Source: Yamagishiella unicocca
Taxonomy: Eukaryota > Chlorophyta > Chlorophyceae > Chlamydomonadales > Volvocaceae
NCBI GenBank assembly: GCA_003116995.1
Contig: BDSL01000013.1
Span: 868,001-932,000, forward strand
DNA: 64,000 bases
Reading direction: 5' to 3'
Of this stretch, positions 10,376 through 23,200 are shown in pieces. Under the pieces are notes generated by a model. The model saw only the letters and a list, made by a program, of their open reading frames with translations, was not told the DNA's origin and did not search any database. Numbering within the stretch: position 1 is the first letter of the stretch; each line of letters opens with the position of its first letter. The translations under genes were made by a program, and so were the position numbers.

Positions 10376-12117
10376 ATGGAGGGCTGTGATATGGATGTCC
10401 AAGCCTCCCAGTTGCAGCAGCAGGGCCCAGAGCTCCCAGAGCAAATGCAGCACTGTGACAGGTCAGCACGGCAGATCACGTGGGTTGCGGATTGTGAGTG
10501 TGGGCCCCTATATATCAGGCTGCTAACCCAAGTCTCTTCACGTGGGAACTAAGCAAGAACGCTATGGTTGGCTGTGGAAGCTTCGTTGTTGATTGGTCAT
10601 CATACCCTGATCACTTCATCATGTACCCGACTGACAGAACGCTGCTGCAATGCCGCCGCCGCTGCTCATGTCCATTGCCATTTCCCTTGCCTTTTGGGTG
10701 GTATCTGGTCGACAGTGATGCCAGCTTGGACTACTTTGATAACAGTTATGTTGGCCAAGCACTCATCAAGGTGCCCGCAGCAGCAGCCTCCACCCTACGG
10801 CAGCCGACGAATGGCATCGCCCCACTGCTGGTTACCACGGCTGCACGGCCCCGTCTGATAGCCCGTGCTGATGAAGCGGGCGTCAACACGCCCAGTGGCG
10901 CCGTTCCGGGTGATGAGGCCGACGATGGCGATGGTGGCCCTGACAGCAGGGGAGCTGCCGATTATTGCACTCCTACCGCTTTCCATGAACTGATTGGTCC
11001 CAGCCTCAGCACTGCTGTTTCTGGTTCCTGGCCGTCCCCAGCTGATGGTGACGCGCACGATGGTGGACCCGCTGCGCACGCAGCAGACCCACCTGGCTTA
11101 GACAACTGGTCGCGCACGTCTTATCTCCTGCAGCACGCCAGTGAGTAGTATCGGTCACATGGTGCTGTGTGCCGTACCTAATAAACTACCCACCATGGTG
11201 TCCGTGTAAATGCGTGTTCCATGCATCGGCCGTTTGCCGCCTGCTGCCGTGCTGCACACTGCTTGCTTACTTGCTGGCATACATGTCTATTTGCGCCATC
11301 GCCGCCGTCAGTTCTTTAATTACCATCGTCTCACACCTTGCCTCCTACGTACCTGGACAACTGCATGCAGGCCAAACGGCCTTGCGAGGCATGCAGACCT
11401 GCAGCATGCTGGAGATCTATGCGCGGTGTGTCATGATGAGGCTCACGTTAGACATGTGCCTGTACCTCGCGGGGACGGGCCTTAACCCGCTGGAGGACAT
11501 TCCGGCCGGCGCCGCCGTCGCATCGGACACTGATGGCATGGCTTTTGCGGACCTTTTAGTTAAAATCACTTTCAAGGCCTGGAACCATGTCTTCAACGGC
11601 GCCGTTCCTGCTGACGGCGGCGTTGGTGGTGACGTGCACTTCACTGCTGGTGGCCTGCTTCGCGCAGCCGTCATCTCGCCTGAAATGGACCGGTTCATGT
11701 CTGCACTGCTGGAGCACGCCAGTGAGTGATGGCGATCATCATACGGTGCTGTGTGCTTTGACGGAACCACATAAGCTACGTATCATGTCAGCCCGGAAGG
11801 CACCTCCAGTAGTCCGCCGCCTCGTGTTGTATGCACGCACCTAGCTAATAATAACATCGATCTGTTTGGCTGGACTACGTACGTACCCTAGCTTGCTTGC
11901 CATCGCCGGCGTCTTATCTGCTGACGGTAGGTGAACCTCGCTTAACTACTAGTACGCCTGGACATCTGCAGGCCAAGTGGCCTGGCCTTGCGCACCGCCC
12001 CGCGACTGGGGCGAGCTCCTGATGCGATGCACTGTGGCAAAGTCTGCAGTGGAAGTCTGCCTCGACATTGCTGAGAAGGGCCTCATCAACGGGCTGGAGG
12101 ACAACAACGAACATTGA
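10376..12117 (+). CDS. Unrecognised spliced gene with duplicated exon module
   Basis: I do not recognise the product. Exon A ends at 11140, exon B is 11371-11721, and exon C is 11972-12117 (TGA). A and B both end CACGCCA followed by donor GTGAGT; B and C both start after ..GCAG with GCCAA. Phases are 1/2 at both junctions and the frame stays open. B and C are homologous: EIYARCVMMRLTLDMCLYLA aligns with ELLMRCTVAKSAVEVCLDIA, followed by LNPLED / INGLED. The flanking introns are also alike, so a unit of about 0.6 kb (intron plus exon) was duplicated. The 5' end is uncertain. An ATG at 10376 with a donor at 10462 (GTCAGC) and an acceptor at 10532 would keep phase, giving an N-terminus rich in Gln. 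Exon A is Ala/Asp/Gly-rich in its second half. No signal peptide or domain is obvious. Confidence 0.45.
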
Positions 12118-12879
12118 AGCGAGCTTCCGTGATGAGCTGTGACGTCACGAACAAATAGACCGCGTACCATCCAGGAGGTGGCTGGAGCAAATGGGACGAT
12201 GCAATTGGATGCATGGCGGCGGATAAGGACGCAGACGACAATGTACAATTAAAAATCGCAGCCACCCTTGCTCGGCCTGCGTCGCAACTGCGGCTCTGTG
12301 AAGTAAGGGCAACTGCCCATGACAAGCGCCAACTAACTAACGGATAATGGGGATAAAGGCTGCCGTGCGTGTGTCATGTAGTTTGCATAAATAAACCATT
12401 TATGGGTTCCAGGAAACTGTACGGCGTAACTGCCCTGCAAGTAAGCTCGCTCCGTGCACATCATTGGCTAGATCGATAGAGCCTATCTAGCCTCAATCGC
12501 TACCCCTCGGAGCGTTGGCGGGTCGATGGTCGTTACGTAGTTGGAGTGCGGCATGCACCACATAGAGCTGCAGCTGCAACCAAGCAAGCAGTACATACGG
12601 CCCAGGCCTGCCTCGCGCTCTGAACACAGGTAGGGGACTACATACTGTTGCCGGGTGGGAAGCTACAGTGGTTCGTTGTGCACTCCAGCAGTCCGCATCG
12701 GTCCTAGCAGGTTATGGAGGATGGAACGGCGTTCCAGAAGAGACTACACGGGGCGTTAGGCAGGGCTATTTGGCTAGGGTGGTTGGAGTGTGGTTGGCGC
12801 AGGCAGGGTTGATGTAAAACTTCATGCGCGCAGGGGTACAGCGAGGCGCAGGTAGCTAGATAGTGGCGGGGGAGGTGGT
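12118..12879. other. No recognisable gene
   Basis: Probable 3' flank of the gene ending at 12117. No clear TGTAA polyadenylation signal was found close to the stop. The rest has no conserved frame. Confidence 0.4.
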
Positions 12880-13230
12880 GTGGGCGCAGCGACGCGCAGT
12901 GCTGACGCAGCAGCGTGCAGGTAGATAGATAGGTGTTGGCGGAAAGCAGGTGTGGGCGCAGGGGCGTGCTGGGGCTGACGGGGGAGCAGGTTGGCGGCGG
13001 GGGAGCAGGTGTATGTGGGCGCAGGGGCGTGCAGTAGTGCTGCTGACGCACCAGCGTGCAGGTGTTGGCGGCGGGGGAGCAGGTGTGGGCGCAGGCAGGG
13101 GCGTGCAGTGCTGACGCAGCAGCGTGCAGATGTTGGCGGCAGGGGAGCAGGTGTTGGCGCAGGGGCGTACGTGCAGCGCTGACGCAGCGGCGTGCAGGTG
13201 TTGGCGGGGAAGCAGGTGTGGGAACAGTTC
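12880..13230. repeat. Minisatellite with ~70-bp units
   Basis: Units share GGGGAGCAGGTGTGGGCGCAG, GGGGCGTGCAGTGCTGACGC and AGCGTGCAGGTGTTGGCGG and recur about five times with indels. The minus strand has long Pro/Thr/Cys-rich open frames across it, a product of the repeat rather than a gene. Confidence 0.75.
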
Positions 13231-13264
13231 TGCCAAACCTGCGGCGGGCGCAAAAATACCGTGA

Positions 13265-13459
13265 GTAACGGTTACAGTGGGTTCCAGGCCAAGAGGTAGA
13301 ACCATCGGGCACATCGCCTGACACTGAGAAAGACGGATGGAGGAAACAAAGACCAACGTGCACCGGAACAAAGGCAAACCACCAGATAGAACACCAGGCC
13401 CTAGGCACACATACAGAGCAGCAGCCAGTACCCCACGCAGGGGGAATTTGCACTAGAGG
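13265..13459 (-). repeat. Dispersed repeat, copy 2 (reverse of 2355-2541)
   Basis: 195 bp collinear, on the minus strand, with 2355-2541, from GTAACGGTTAC to CACTAGAGG. Indels of a few bases separate the copies. Both ends coincide with the ends of copy 1, which defines the element boundaries. Confidence 0.75.
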
Positions 13460-15420
13460 CCTTTAATTGTATGGACAAGTGAATCGCCGCGGCGGATGGC
13501 GGATTGAGTGTGCCGTTGCATTATAGGACGTGCCCGCATTGCTGGTCGCCGCGCTTCAGTGTTCGATGAACTATAACTATAACGGTGCGTTGCGTAAGGA
13601 ATTATTGCAAGCAGGGCGACTCTTACGCCCTCTGGTATGTAGACTGCTGGCGGTATGTGTAGCGGCGACCGTGACGCCCAGCGTGTGATTCTGGCTGCGG
13701 GCGTATCGTTTTCGTTGACGTGTTGCCAGTGAGTATTGGTTAATCGACTGTTTGGTTTCACGAGTCGCCGGAACCCCCGGCGACTGGGCTGTGTGTGTTT
13801 GGCGGCAGCAGGGCTGGGTCGGAGGCGCAGCTGGAATGTGGTGGATGCGCTGGTGGGAGAGGCTGAATCGGGCACATGTATGTAGGCCGGGCGCAGCCTA
13901 CGCCAGTCCGGCCTACGCCAGTAGTCCTGCCCAGCATATGTGGCTGTGCAGACGACTGAAGTGGCGGCCGTACTGTAGGCACGGCTGCGCCGGGAGTCGG
14001 CCTCTCGGACTGGTCGCAGATCTGTCTTGGATGGTCAGGAGGCCGCCGATGAGGTCGGCCTCTATCTGCTATTCGATGATACTGTTTACGATTGATATTT
14101 CGAGCCTCGCTCAGTAGTTTGGATGTGCGCCCGTTCGGGTTTTGGGAGTTCTACAAGACGTGAGGCGGGACGGTTACTTGTCCGATCGTGTTGCCGAGGT
14201 GTGCCGCTGCGTGTCTCTCCTTGAAGGGTGTGCTCGGGATGCGCGTAATCACTTGCAGGGAGCCCATCAGCGCAACTTACTTCTGTGTGAAGCTTGCCAG
14301 TGCTGTTCGTTACCTTTGGACTCTTGATTGCGAGGCGTCTCGGTGGTTTGCGACAGGCGTTGGCGCTTCGGGCAACGTTACCGATGCCGCAAGGGCGGCC
14401 CGGGAGCATGGCATGGAAGACCAAATCTCTTCGCTGCCTAGACATCGGCTGCAGTGGGGAGGAGCGGTGCTCACGGCGCCACGGGTAGACGGGCACGGCC
14501 GGCAGATCCGCGACTCCTTTTCGGGAGCCGTCGGCTTCTGTGCTTCCTGCTGGTCTCCTCCGATGTCATCACGCGGTGTCCGATATGCCCGATTGCTCTA
14601 CCCTTACTGAGGCCTGAAGCCCACTGTGCCAATAAACATATTACGATAGGGCGCGTAATGATGGCGCAGTAGCCGGCGTGGTGCTGGTGTCCTGTTTGGT
14701 GTTGCCTCGTCAAGAGTGCGACGTTTGCGCTGTCACGGAACACGCGCCGAGGGGAACTCACGGATGCGCCATGCAAGTAAGCCTTTCCCAATCACGTACC
14801 CAATAAAGGCTGCACCACCGTGTGCCTCGCACAGGCTCGCTCGGCCACTGTCTGGCGTTATCCTAGGCACACGGCGGCCCAAGCAGCAACTAACAAAGGA
14901 GCGGCTTGTGGTATCACTTACACGTCCACGCCTGTCAGCGCGAAGCGTCGACAGCCAGCCCGACCGTGCACTTTGGATACTAGGCATCTATAACGACGTA
15001 AGACGTATTGCTCACGACGCCATCGCTTGATGGCAGTGTCAGGCAACGGCGCGCCGGTGGTGCGCCCCAACACCGTCGTCTACCGGTAAGTCACGGCCCG
15101 TCTCGTCATGGACTGGTGTTTGAAACAGCATGACTGCGCAGGCGACCCCAAGCGACCAGTCGGCAGGTAGAAGTGCCCTTCTGCTTGCGCTCCAGCAATC
15201 AAAGTTGGGACCGCGCTGCGGCTATTGGCGCTTCGACGGTGCTATGTATGTGCCAGTCTAACGCACCTCCACGCTACATGCATGATCCAAGCGCTCAGCC
15301 GTGCGTCGGAAATCGCAACCGACAGCCCAGAGGGAACAGCAAACGGGGGGGTGCGCTGACGGGCGCCCCCCCCCCCCGACGTGGCCACATGCCGCTCAAG
15401 CCACCGGAGGAGCCCCTACC
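13460..15420. other. No recognisable gene
   Basis: Open frames up to 140 codons exist (for example 14188-14610 plus, 13453-13875 minus), but none shows a family motif or splice logic I can defend. A run of 14 C near 15367 and inverted short motifs (CAGCCTACGCCAGTCCGGCC, about 13900) are present. Confidence 0.35.
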
Positions 15421-16320
15421 AAATTAGAAGGCGTATAAGGATGGTGTTAGGCTGTCTTAGCCCATATAAAAAGGATAGCTATAAGAGCTATAAGTAGGTT
15501 TAAAAAGCCCATAAAACCCACTTATAATTACTTATCTACGCCGCGGTAAAACTGTGCACTCTTAAAACAGTAAGAAAACACATTCCTTATGTTTTCTTAG
15601 CGACTCCTTATAACGTTCTCAGCCTTCTTAGTGCTTTATTAGGGCGTTTTCTTACAGCTTTATTAGAGCGTTTATTACAGCTGTCTTTTAGCGCGTCTTC
15701 TTAGTGCTTCCTTAGCGCTTTTTTTAGTGTGTTCTTATAACGCTGTAAACACTTTTTTGATAGCCATTATTGTTAGGTAGGGTTCGTACTGGACGGACAG
15801 TATTACTTCCATATGCCCTGACCATTGCACAATGAGAGCTCTCCGAGAGGCAAAACATGCATTACATTTGCAAATAAGGCAGTTGCTATGCAGTGACCAT
15901 ATAACAGGTATATGTGTCCTTATAACCCCACAACTACTACCGATCATTATCACCATACAGAATGTACCCTAGTTATTATCAGCCAGGCATACGCAATTAG
16001 CAACCTACTAATGATCTTTCCATAATAAGCAAAACCCAACACAGCAGTATGTGTAGAACCATTGCAACACCTTTGCAACACCTTTGCAAAACCAAGAAAA
16101 CCCAACCCGTCTACACATTTGTGGGTGAAGGGCGTATGGGTACATAGGCACACCACATCAGGCATAATCAGGACAAGTTAGACACAAACATAAACCACCA
16201 GAAAACCAAGACGATTTTTTGCAAACAGACCACACCCTGCCTCTTCAGGGCACTAGTATATACCCGTGCCAGGATCCCTGATGACCTGATGCAGCGCAGA
16301 TTCTCCTCAACCGCCGAAAG
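15421..16320. other. AT-rich island, no gene
   Basis: Composition drops sharply from the flanks. TATAAAAAGG and many CTTAGTGCTT/CTTATAACG variants recur between 15590 and 15750, and CACCTTTGCAA is duplicated at about 16070. No RNA or protein gene is recognised. It may be a decayed transposon or an organelle- or virus-derived insert; I cannot tell which. Confidence 0.4.
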
Positions 16321-16412
16321 GATGGATGTATGTTGCATCTTCACCTGCAGCGACAGGTAAGGTTATTGCGCATTACTGCCGTATCGCGTTACAGCAGAAG
16401 AAGGGGTCGAAT

Positions 16413-16472
16413 GGCCAGCACTCAGATCCCAGCCACCCGGTGTAGAGGCCAGCACTCAGATCCCAGCCACCC
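16413..16472. repeat. 26-bp direct repeat, two copies
   Basis: GGCCAGCACTCAGATCCCAG plus CCACCC occurs at 16413 and 16447, 34 bp apart. Surrounding DNA (16320-17500) has no recognised gene. Confidence 0.7.
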
Positions 16473-17529
16473 CCTTCGGAGACACAAAATCCAGAAGGTA
16501 ACAGAAAGACGCACGCCCCTGACACCCACCCATATTGAGATTGCACTAGTGGCCGACAGTGATGACAGCACCACATTGCACCCCGCGCCTGAACACACGT
16601 CAAACACGCCATGCAAGGCGACAAGAAACGAGCGCCACGAAAGGCGACGAAACCACCCCAACCAAACGGGCACCCCGCACGGCGCCGGGGGCGCCCCGTA
16701 TTGAGACCGGAGCGGCGCCCCCGACGTCGAGTGCAGCAGATCTGAGCAAATGACCGCTACCGAGGGGAGGAGGGTAGGAGTGTTAGAGGCCGCCGTCCCG
16801 GCAGAGGAACACGGCTCTTAGCTACTATCAGCACAACGGCAGATACTGCAACAGGCAGGCGCGCAACCCAAGCAGCAGCCAGCCACCAGTCGCCGTACCA
16901 GTCGTCGTACCCGCACCATGCGCTGGACACCTGCACGCCACGGCAGTCTATTCGCATTAAACAGCCTTATCTCATTCATACTTCACTCGGTAAGCCATGT
17001 CATGAGTTGTAGGTAGTCGTATGCCAGATCCTAAAGCGATTGAAATCCAACGGCATCCTGCAAGGTTAATACTTCGTAAATTATGTAGGTGGAGTACGTG
17101 CGCAAGGATCGGAATTGCGCAATTGGTCATTACTGACACATAGGCACGCACACGATTGGGTGACTTGATTAGGACAGGCCCGAGTCCGGCTGGGATGACC
17201 TAGGCGCCTAAACGGCCTGTCACGACACACAGCGTGCTGCGCAGGGCGGGTGAGCCCACTGATTGTGTCGAGGATTCGCTGCTCCAGAGGACGCCTGGCT
17301 GCCGGACGCGGCACCGACGCGCGTGCGTCGGCTCTTGGAGAGAAGAGGGCGAAAGATTGCCGGATACGGCCGAGCTATCAACACACTGCGATCAAAGCCA
17401 TGTAACCACATCAAAGCAATGTAACCACATCTACCAAACGATGCTAACCGCAGGGCGCAACTCATGCCCTTAGCGTACGGCAACTAACGCACTCTGCACG
17501 CGCTTCTGGTCCCGAAAACGACGGGGGAA

Positions 17530-17835
17530 CTTTTGGACTTTGGGTCCTTGTAACCCTGTACCAGTAACCCTGTCAAGTAAGACATCGCGAAACAAAGTTT
17601 CCAGTGGGTCCTTGTAACCCAGTCCAGAATGGCCGAAAACAATCCCGAAAACGACGGGGAAACTTTCGGACTTTGGGTCCCTGTAACCCTTACCCACTAA
17701 GACAAAGTTTCCAGTGGGTCCTTGTAACCACGTCCAGGCACCGGTTCATTTTAGCTGTTGTTGCAACGGTTACAGTGGGTTCCAGACCAAGAGGTAGAAC
17801 CATCGGGCGCATCGCCTGACACTGAACAAGACGGA
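17530..17835 (-). repeat. GGTTACA-family repeat, inverted cluster
   Basis: Reverse-oriented units (TGGGTCCTTGTAACC, TTTGGGTCCCTGTAACC, CAGTGGGTCCTTGTAACC) occur at about 17536, 17603, 17678 and 17716, with GAAACAAAGTTTCCAGTGG and GAAAACGACGGGG modules between. 17766-17835 is the 3' end of the 187-bp repeat in minus orientation. It is the mirror of the arrangement at 2480-2690. Confidence 0.7.
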
Positions 17836-20166
17836 GGCCATTTGCATGGATTGATGTCGCAGGAATACCGGTACACGTGGATTGAAGTCATTTATATGGC
17901 AAGGGACTTCCCCCGAGGTAACCCTTGCGAGGCCATAGACAGCCATCCCTAGCCATCGCGCACCGCACAGACGCTGAAAGTGTGCTGAAAGCGATACACA
18001 GCCATAATAAACTGGCTGGGCAACTGAGCATATGTTGACGCGAGCATATCCTTACCGTCCTACCAATTTGCCGAGGCCATCCGTCCATCTCGTTATGCAC
18101 GTTGTGGCGGCCTGAGCAACCCTAGCCGTGGTGCTCAGGCCGCCACCCTCAACCCTCAAGGCCCTCGCGGCTACTGGCAGCATATTGTAACAGGAAACGC
18201 TGCCCGGCAGTGGGCGTATGGGGTGTTGATGCTGGCGTTGGTTAGAATAGAGAAGCTCGAGGAGATGCGTGCAGCCGCTGCAGACCCTGAGGAGCTGCAA
18301 TTGGCGTAGACTGACCCTTCTGAGTCCCACTGAACCCGAGCGCCTGAGCTGCTTGAATTGGCATTGACGAGCCTGCAGTGCGCGGGATTGTAGAGACCCA
18401 TACTGCCGCATTATGTCAGGAGTGTTTCTGTTGTCGCTGGGCCCGGCATGGTGGATGCCATCGGCGACTGGCCGACTTTCGGGTGATTTCCTGACAATGA
18501 AATCCCCTAGCGGGTTTTTACAGTCGTAGTTAAGCTACGTACATCTAACGCTTACGGTATTGGCCTGTAACGTGTACGACCTACGACCTACTCGCGCATG
18601 ACAGCTGACGCCATTCATCAAACATCTGCGTGCCCGCCACCACCTCCTGGTCCAACAATAACCTTCGACCCTTTGGCCATGTGGGTTACAATCTCTCAAA
18701 CTCTGACGCGTGGAGATGGCGCCGACTGCAACAAACGACAACACGCGCTCTAGGTGGCACGTTTGCAAGGGAGCAAAGAGGCCAGTAGACCCCTAGCGCC
18801 GGGATTGCAACCCGAGGTGGCAGACGTGCGGCAACCCACACGAGGTGGCAGACGTGCGGTAACAATTACAACAACACACGAAGCCAGTCCGCAGCCGCCA
18901 TGCATGCACGACTACACATACCCCACTCTAAAACCCAACACGTGTAAACGTCTTGCATCGCATATTTCCAAGAACCCTGGGGACAGCGTTCAGGCGCACA
19001 GGACGCGTAAGCGACGCTCGCCATCAAGTACGAGGCGGGCACAGGACGGGTCCTAGGACTGGCCGGTCCACCTCATGCGCACGTGGCCACCGGCGCCGTC
19101 GGCGTAAGCATTGGCGACCATTGCCGTGAAGCATAGCAAACCGAAACTGGCATGAAATATCGATTTAGTTGTCATGGCGGTGTCCAATTTACGCGACACC
19201 CAACCCCAAAGATGGATTATTGATCACGATCCCTCTCCTCTCCTCCTTCCGTGTCCAGATCTCCGTACATACTTGTTAGGGTCGCGATGGCGACAAGTGC
19301 CCGGCGGACCCTCGTGGGATGCCCAGCCGTACGAGGATTACGATGCGTATTGCTTGTTTGTGCGCGGCACGCGATGGCGTGCGCTGACAAACTGGGTATG
19401 ACCCTATACCTACATTCCGCAAACGAGCCCGACAGGGGCCTGACCCCAGGCCGGCCATGCTCAGCACACCGCCATGCGCCTCAAACATAGTACCGTGCAT
19501 GCAGTAGGAGCACTATAGACACATCCAGCCACGCAGACCTAGAAGCCGGTGCGCACGTCAGCGGCCCATGCGCCTGCATGGACGATGACCGCAGGTAGGA
19601 ACGGAACAACTGCAACGCCAAAGGTGGCCTTCGTACTGTACGCCTCACAACTCCTATCGAGTATGAAAGGAACAGACCACTATTACCAAATGGTTCGAGG
19701 ATGCCCAAAACAACACTGCCTATGCCCTTCCCAAACTTTACGAGTTTCGTACCCAGTGGGATACGCGGCTCGATTGGGCTCATCATTTCGCACGCGGCCT
19801 CGGACCGGCAATCAAGAGAACACTTTTGTGGGGTTTAAGGCACGAAACTAAGTCGTACTAAAGCAACATCGCGGTTAAGACAAACTACTCACTATGCGTC
19901 CAATCCTGCTATACTCCCAACAGTCGCTACGCAGCTCTGTGGCGCGGCCTCACGCGGCGCGGCCACCTGTAGCACGTGTAGCGTAACCATTATGTTTTGC
20001 GACAACCTGGAACGTCGAAAGGCGTCATAGGCGGTGTAGATATGTGGCAACCCAACACGATGCAACAATATAAGGCGGACGCACGTCAGGCGCTGAACGC
20101 CCAGGTCGTGTGCCAGGATGACATACTAGATACCACGAAATAATGTATGGTTACGACTCGCACTAC
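17836..20166. other. No recognisable gene
   Basis: Scattered frames under 130 codons without motifs. A 28-bp direct repeat (GAGGTGGCAGACGTGCGG) is at about 18812 and 18840. The right part is the 3' flank of the minus-strand kinase gene. Confidence 0.4.
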
Positions 20167-20294
20167 TTAGTACAGCTCGACGGTCTTCTTCGAATGATCT
20201 TAGTCACCCGTACTGCTCGACGACCTCATCCGGGTGATCTTGGTCACTGTACTGCTCAAAACGTCTTGTCCCGATGATCATGGTCACCAGTACT
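20167..20294. repeat. ~43-bp tandem repeat at the kinase stop codon
   Basis: Three degenerate units of TACTGCTCGACGACCTCATC followed by a GATCTTGGTCAC-like motif. The last unit reaches the TAG of the kinase gene (20293-20295), so the array forms the start of its 3' UTR. Confidence 0.65.
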
Positions 20295-23200
20295 AACTGA
20301 TAATGCACCCGCAACCGGGACTGGCCAGCTTCCCGGGCCCCTTGTCTGCCTCACACTCCGCCAGCGGCCCCACCAGGTCCTCAAGTGCCGCCAGCACCGC
20401 GTCAATATCCGGCCGCTGTACAGGGTCCTGGTGCCTGCGGCGGCAGCAGCAACAGCAGCAGCAGACAATTTGGGTCCGTGACGGAATGTGGAGGATGGCC
20501 AACAAACTGTGCGGAGAGACGGGACGTGTGTGGGTCTGCGGCTGATGATATGCTGCGAAACGAACGCGCAGGACAGCAGCGCGTCGGTCTGTGGGTCGAC
20601 AATACGTGCGGCGTGAGAGGTGCGCACCCACGGACCTCGCGGTCCATGCGCAGAACAGAAGCTGAGTCATAGCGCGAGCTGATGGGGCCGTCCGACGCTA
20701 AGCCGGGATCTGACGCCATCATCATCATCGGGCGTGACTGGAAAGAAAAAAGGATCGACGTAGTACCCCTCACGAAAGCTCTATCAGTGCAAAGAAGTGA
20801 TGCGAGCAGTTGCTTACTCGCAATGCCATGGCAACATGCAGTGGTTGTCGGATGCCGGACGGTTGCCTGCTGCGTTTTGCCGCGCTAATTCCACCAACCG
20901 CCCCGCGAGCACCCGCGGGCCGTTCACCTCCGCTCGTCACCATCACGCCCACTCACCAGCCCATCTCAATGAGCTCCCACAGCTGTGGCGGCATCTTTGT
21001 CATCTGGTTGGTGCGCGGCGGCCGGTACCCGGCGGCGACACGCTCAGCGAACTCATCCGGGTTGCAGAGCATGCGCGAGAAGGCAGGGAGCTTTGTGGAG
21101 ATGTGCGTGTACGTGATGCTTGTACGGCCAAAGAGCTCGTACATTAGGATTGCCAGGCTGTACACATCGACTTTGTCATTGTACGGCTCGTTCCTGTAGG
21201 CTTCTGGCGCCAGGTACATCAAGCTGCCGGTGCGGCCGGTCAGGCTGAAGACCTGAAGGCGCGAGGGGAGGGCGAACGCATGTGTTTAGTCTCTCTCAAG
21301 GCTATGATGTTTGCGAGGATGTTTGCGAGGATGTGGAGGAACAACGGAGGCTGGGTTGGGGAACACAAACTGCGGTGCCGACGGGTCCTTTCCGAGGGAT
21401 GCCGCCATGATGATCCGCCACCCTTTCGCAAACCAGCCTGGCACGAGTCGATGAGGCCTCCGGCCCTATTCTCCACCCCACGCCACCAGACACACCGCCG
21501 CTCCACGAGTCGATGAGGCCTCCGGCCCTATTCTCCACCCCACGCCACCAGACACACCGCCGCTCCACGAGTCGATGAGGCCTCCGGCCCTACTCTCCAC
21601 CCCACGCCACCAGACACACCGCCGCTCCACGAGTCGATGAGGCCTCCGGCCCTATTCTCCACCCCACGCCACCAGTCACACCGCCGCTCCACGAGTCGAT
21701 GAGGCCTCCGGCCCTACTCTCCACCCCACGCCACCAGACACACCGCCGCTAACTCACCTCCTCGAAATCCGCCACCGGCGCCTTCGCGCGCCCCGACGAG
21801 GGCCTGCTCTCGAGGCCGCCAGGCAGGCTGCCCCCACGCGTAGCGCCGGTTGCTGCGCCGCCGCCGCCTGCCACGTCCTCACGCCATCCAGCTCGGGCCG
21901 CTGCCGCACGAGTCGCCGCCGCCACAGCCGCCATGCGCGGACTGGAGGGTGCGCTGGCCATGTGGCGCAAGCTCGCGCCGTTGGCGCTGCTGCGCACGGA
22001 ACGCACGCTGACGTTCTGGGCACCCAGGCGCAGGTGCAGCAGGTCTACCAGCTGCAGCGGTGCCGACGCGGGCGAGGAGCCGCCGGCGGCCCCGTCGATG
22101 TCGACGTTGCCGCTAGTTAGGCTGTGCAGCCGACAGGCTGGAATGTTGCGCGCCCCGCTGTTAGGCTCCCCCGTGGGCGTCTGGCTGGACACCTTCTCAT
22201 TGCTGCCATCCGCGAATGCTGGGGCGTTTACGATGTTCTTCTTCTCTGCGGCGGAGGTCATTCCCGACTCGGTCGCCGCGCGGGGGCCCCCTCCCAGCGA
22301 CGCTGGCTGCACCACCACAAACTGCACCTTCGCAGTGCAGTCCACTGACTCGGGGCGCTTGTTGCAGCCGGGCGGCAGCTTCCGGGAGACGCTCCCAGGC
22401 GTCCTGCGCGTGGCTCCGCTGCCGGGCGACAAACAGTCCTCGGCGTCGCCGCTGTCCACATCCGCCAGGGCCAGGAGCTGCAGCCGGCAGCGGCTGTTCG
22501 ACGCCGCGCTGGCCGCGTTGCCGGCGGCGCCGCCGCTTCCGAAGGCGCCCGGCGCGGTGGCGCCTATGCGGCGCATGCTGGTCGCCTGGAAGGCCCGCGG
22601 CGAGGCAGGCACCACGCCGCCGCCCTGGGGCAGGGATGCCCTGCGGCCGTCCTGTGGCTGCAGAGTCATGTCGGCCAAGATGACGTCGCGGGCGGACGCG
22701 GTGGACTGCCCCATGCCGTCCAGCCCGCCGCTAGCGGACGCTGAGAGCGGAGCGGCCGCACCAGCCGTGGCCGTCAGTGCGCGCGACGACTGCCAGTCGC
22801 TCGACAGCATGCTGCAGTGCGCGTCGGAGGTGAGCGGACCGGGCGAGGCTGCGGCTCTCTCGGCGACGGGGTTAGGGCTGCCGCAACTCTCGCGGATGCG
22901 AGGACGCTCGCTGCCGCTGCCGACGCGTTCGGCCCCGGGCGGCGAGTCGGCCAGGCTCGAGTTGGCTGCGGCGAGCTTCCTGGACGACCCCGCTGCCCCG
23001 ACGCTGGGGCCCTTGGGACTGACGCCCTCACCGCTGACAAAGCTGCCTCCACCAAGGGGAGACATGTCGCCGATGCTGCTGCGCACGCGGGAGCTTGTGG
23101 GCCCCAACGGCGAAGGCCGACTCGCGCTCGGTGATGCCCCTGGCAGGCGAATGGCGGGGGGCGCGGGCGGCGCCATCGCGCCCAGGGCCTTCCGCAAAGC

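Noticed and set aside
12704..13453. 249-codon minus-strand Pro/Thr/Cys-rich frame
   Set aside because: Spans the ~70-bp minisatellite and the dispersed repeat; open only because of repeat composition.
14086..14610. Possible retrotransposon or transposase fragment at 14.1-14.6 kb
   Set aside because: Both strands are open but I could find no reverse transcriptase, integrase or transposase motif on either.
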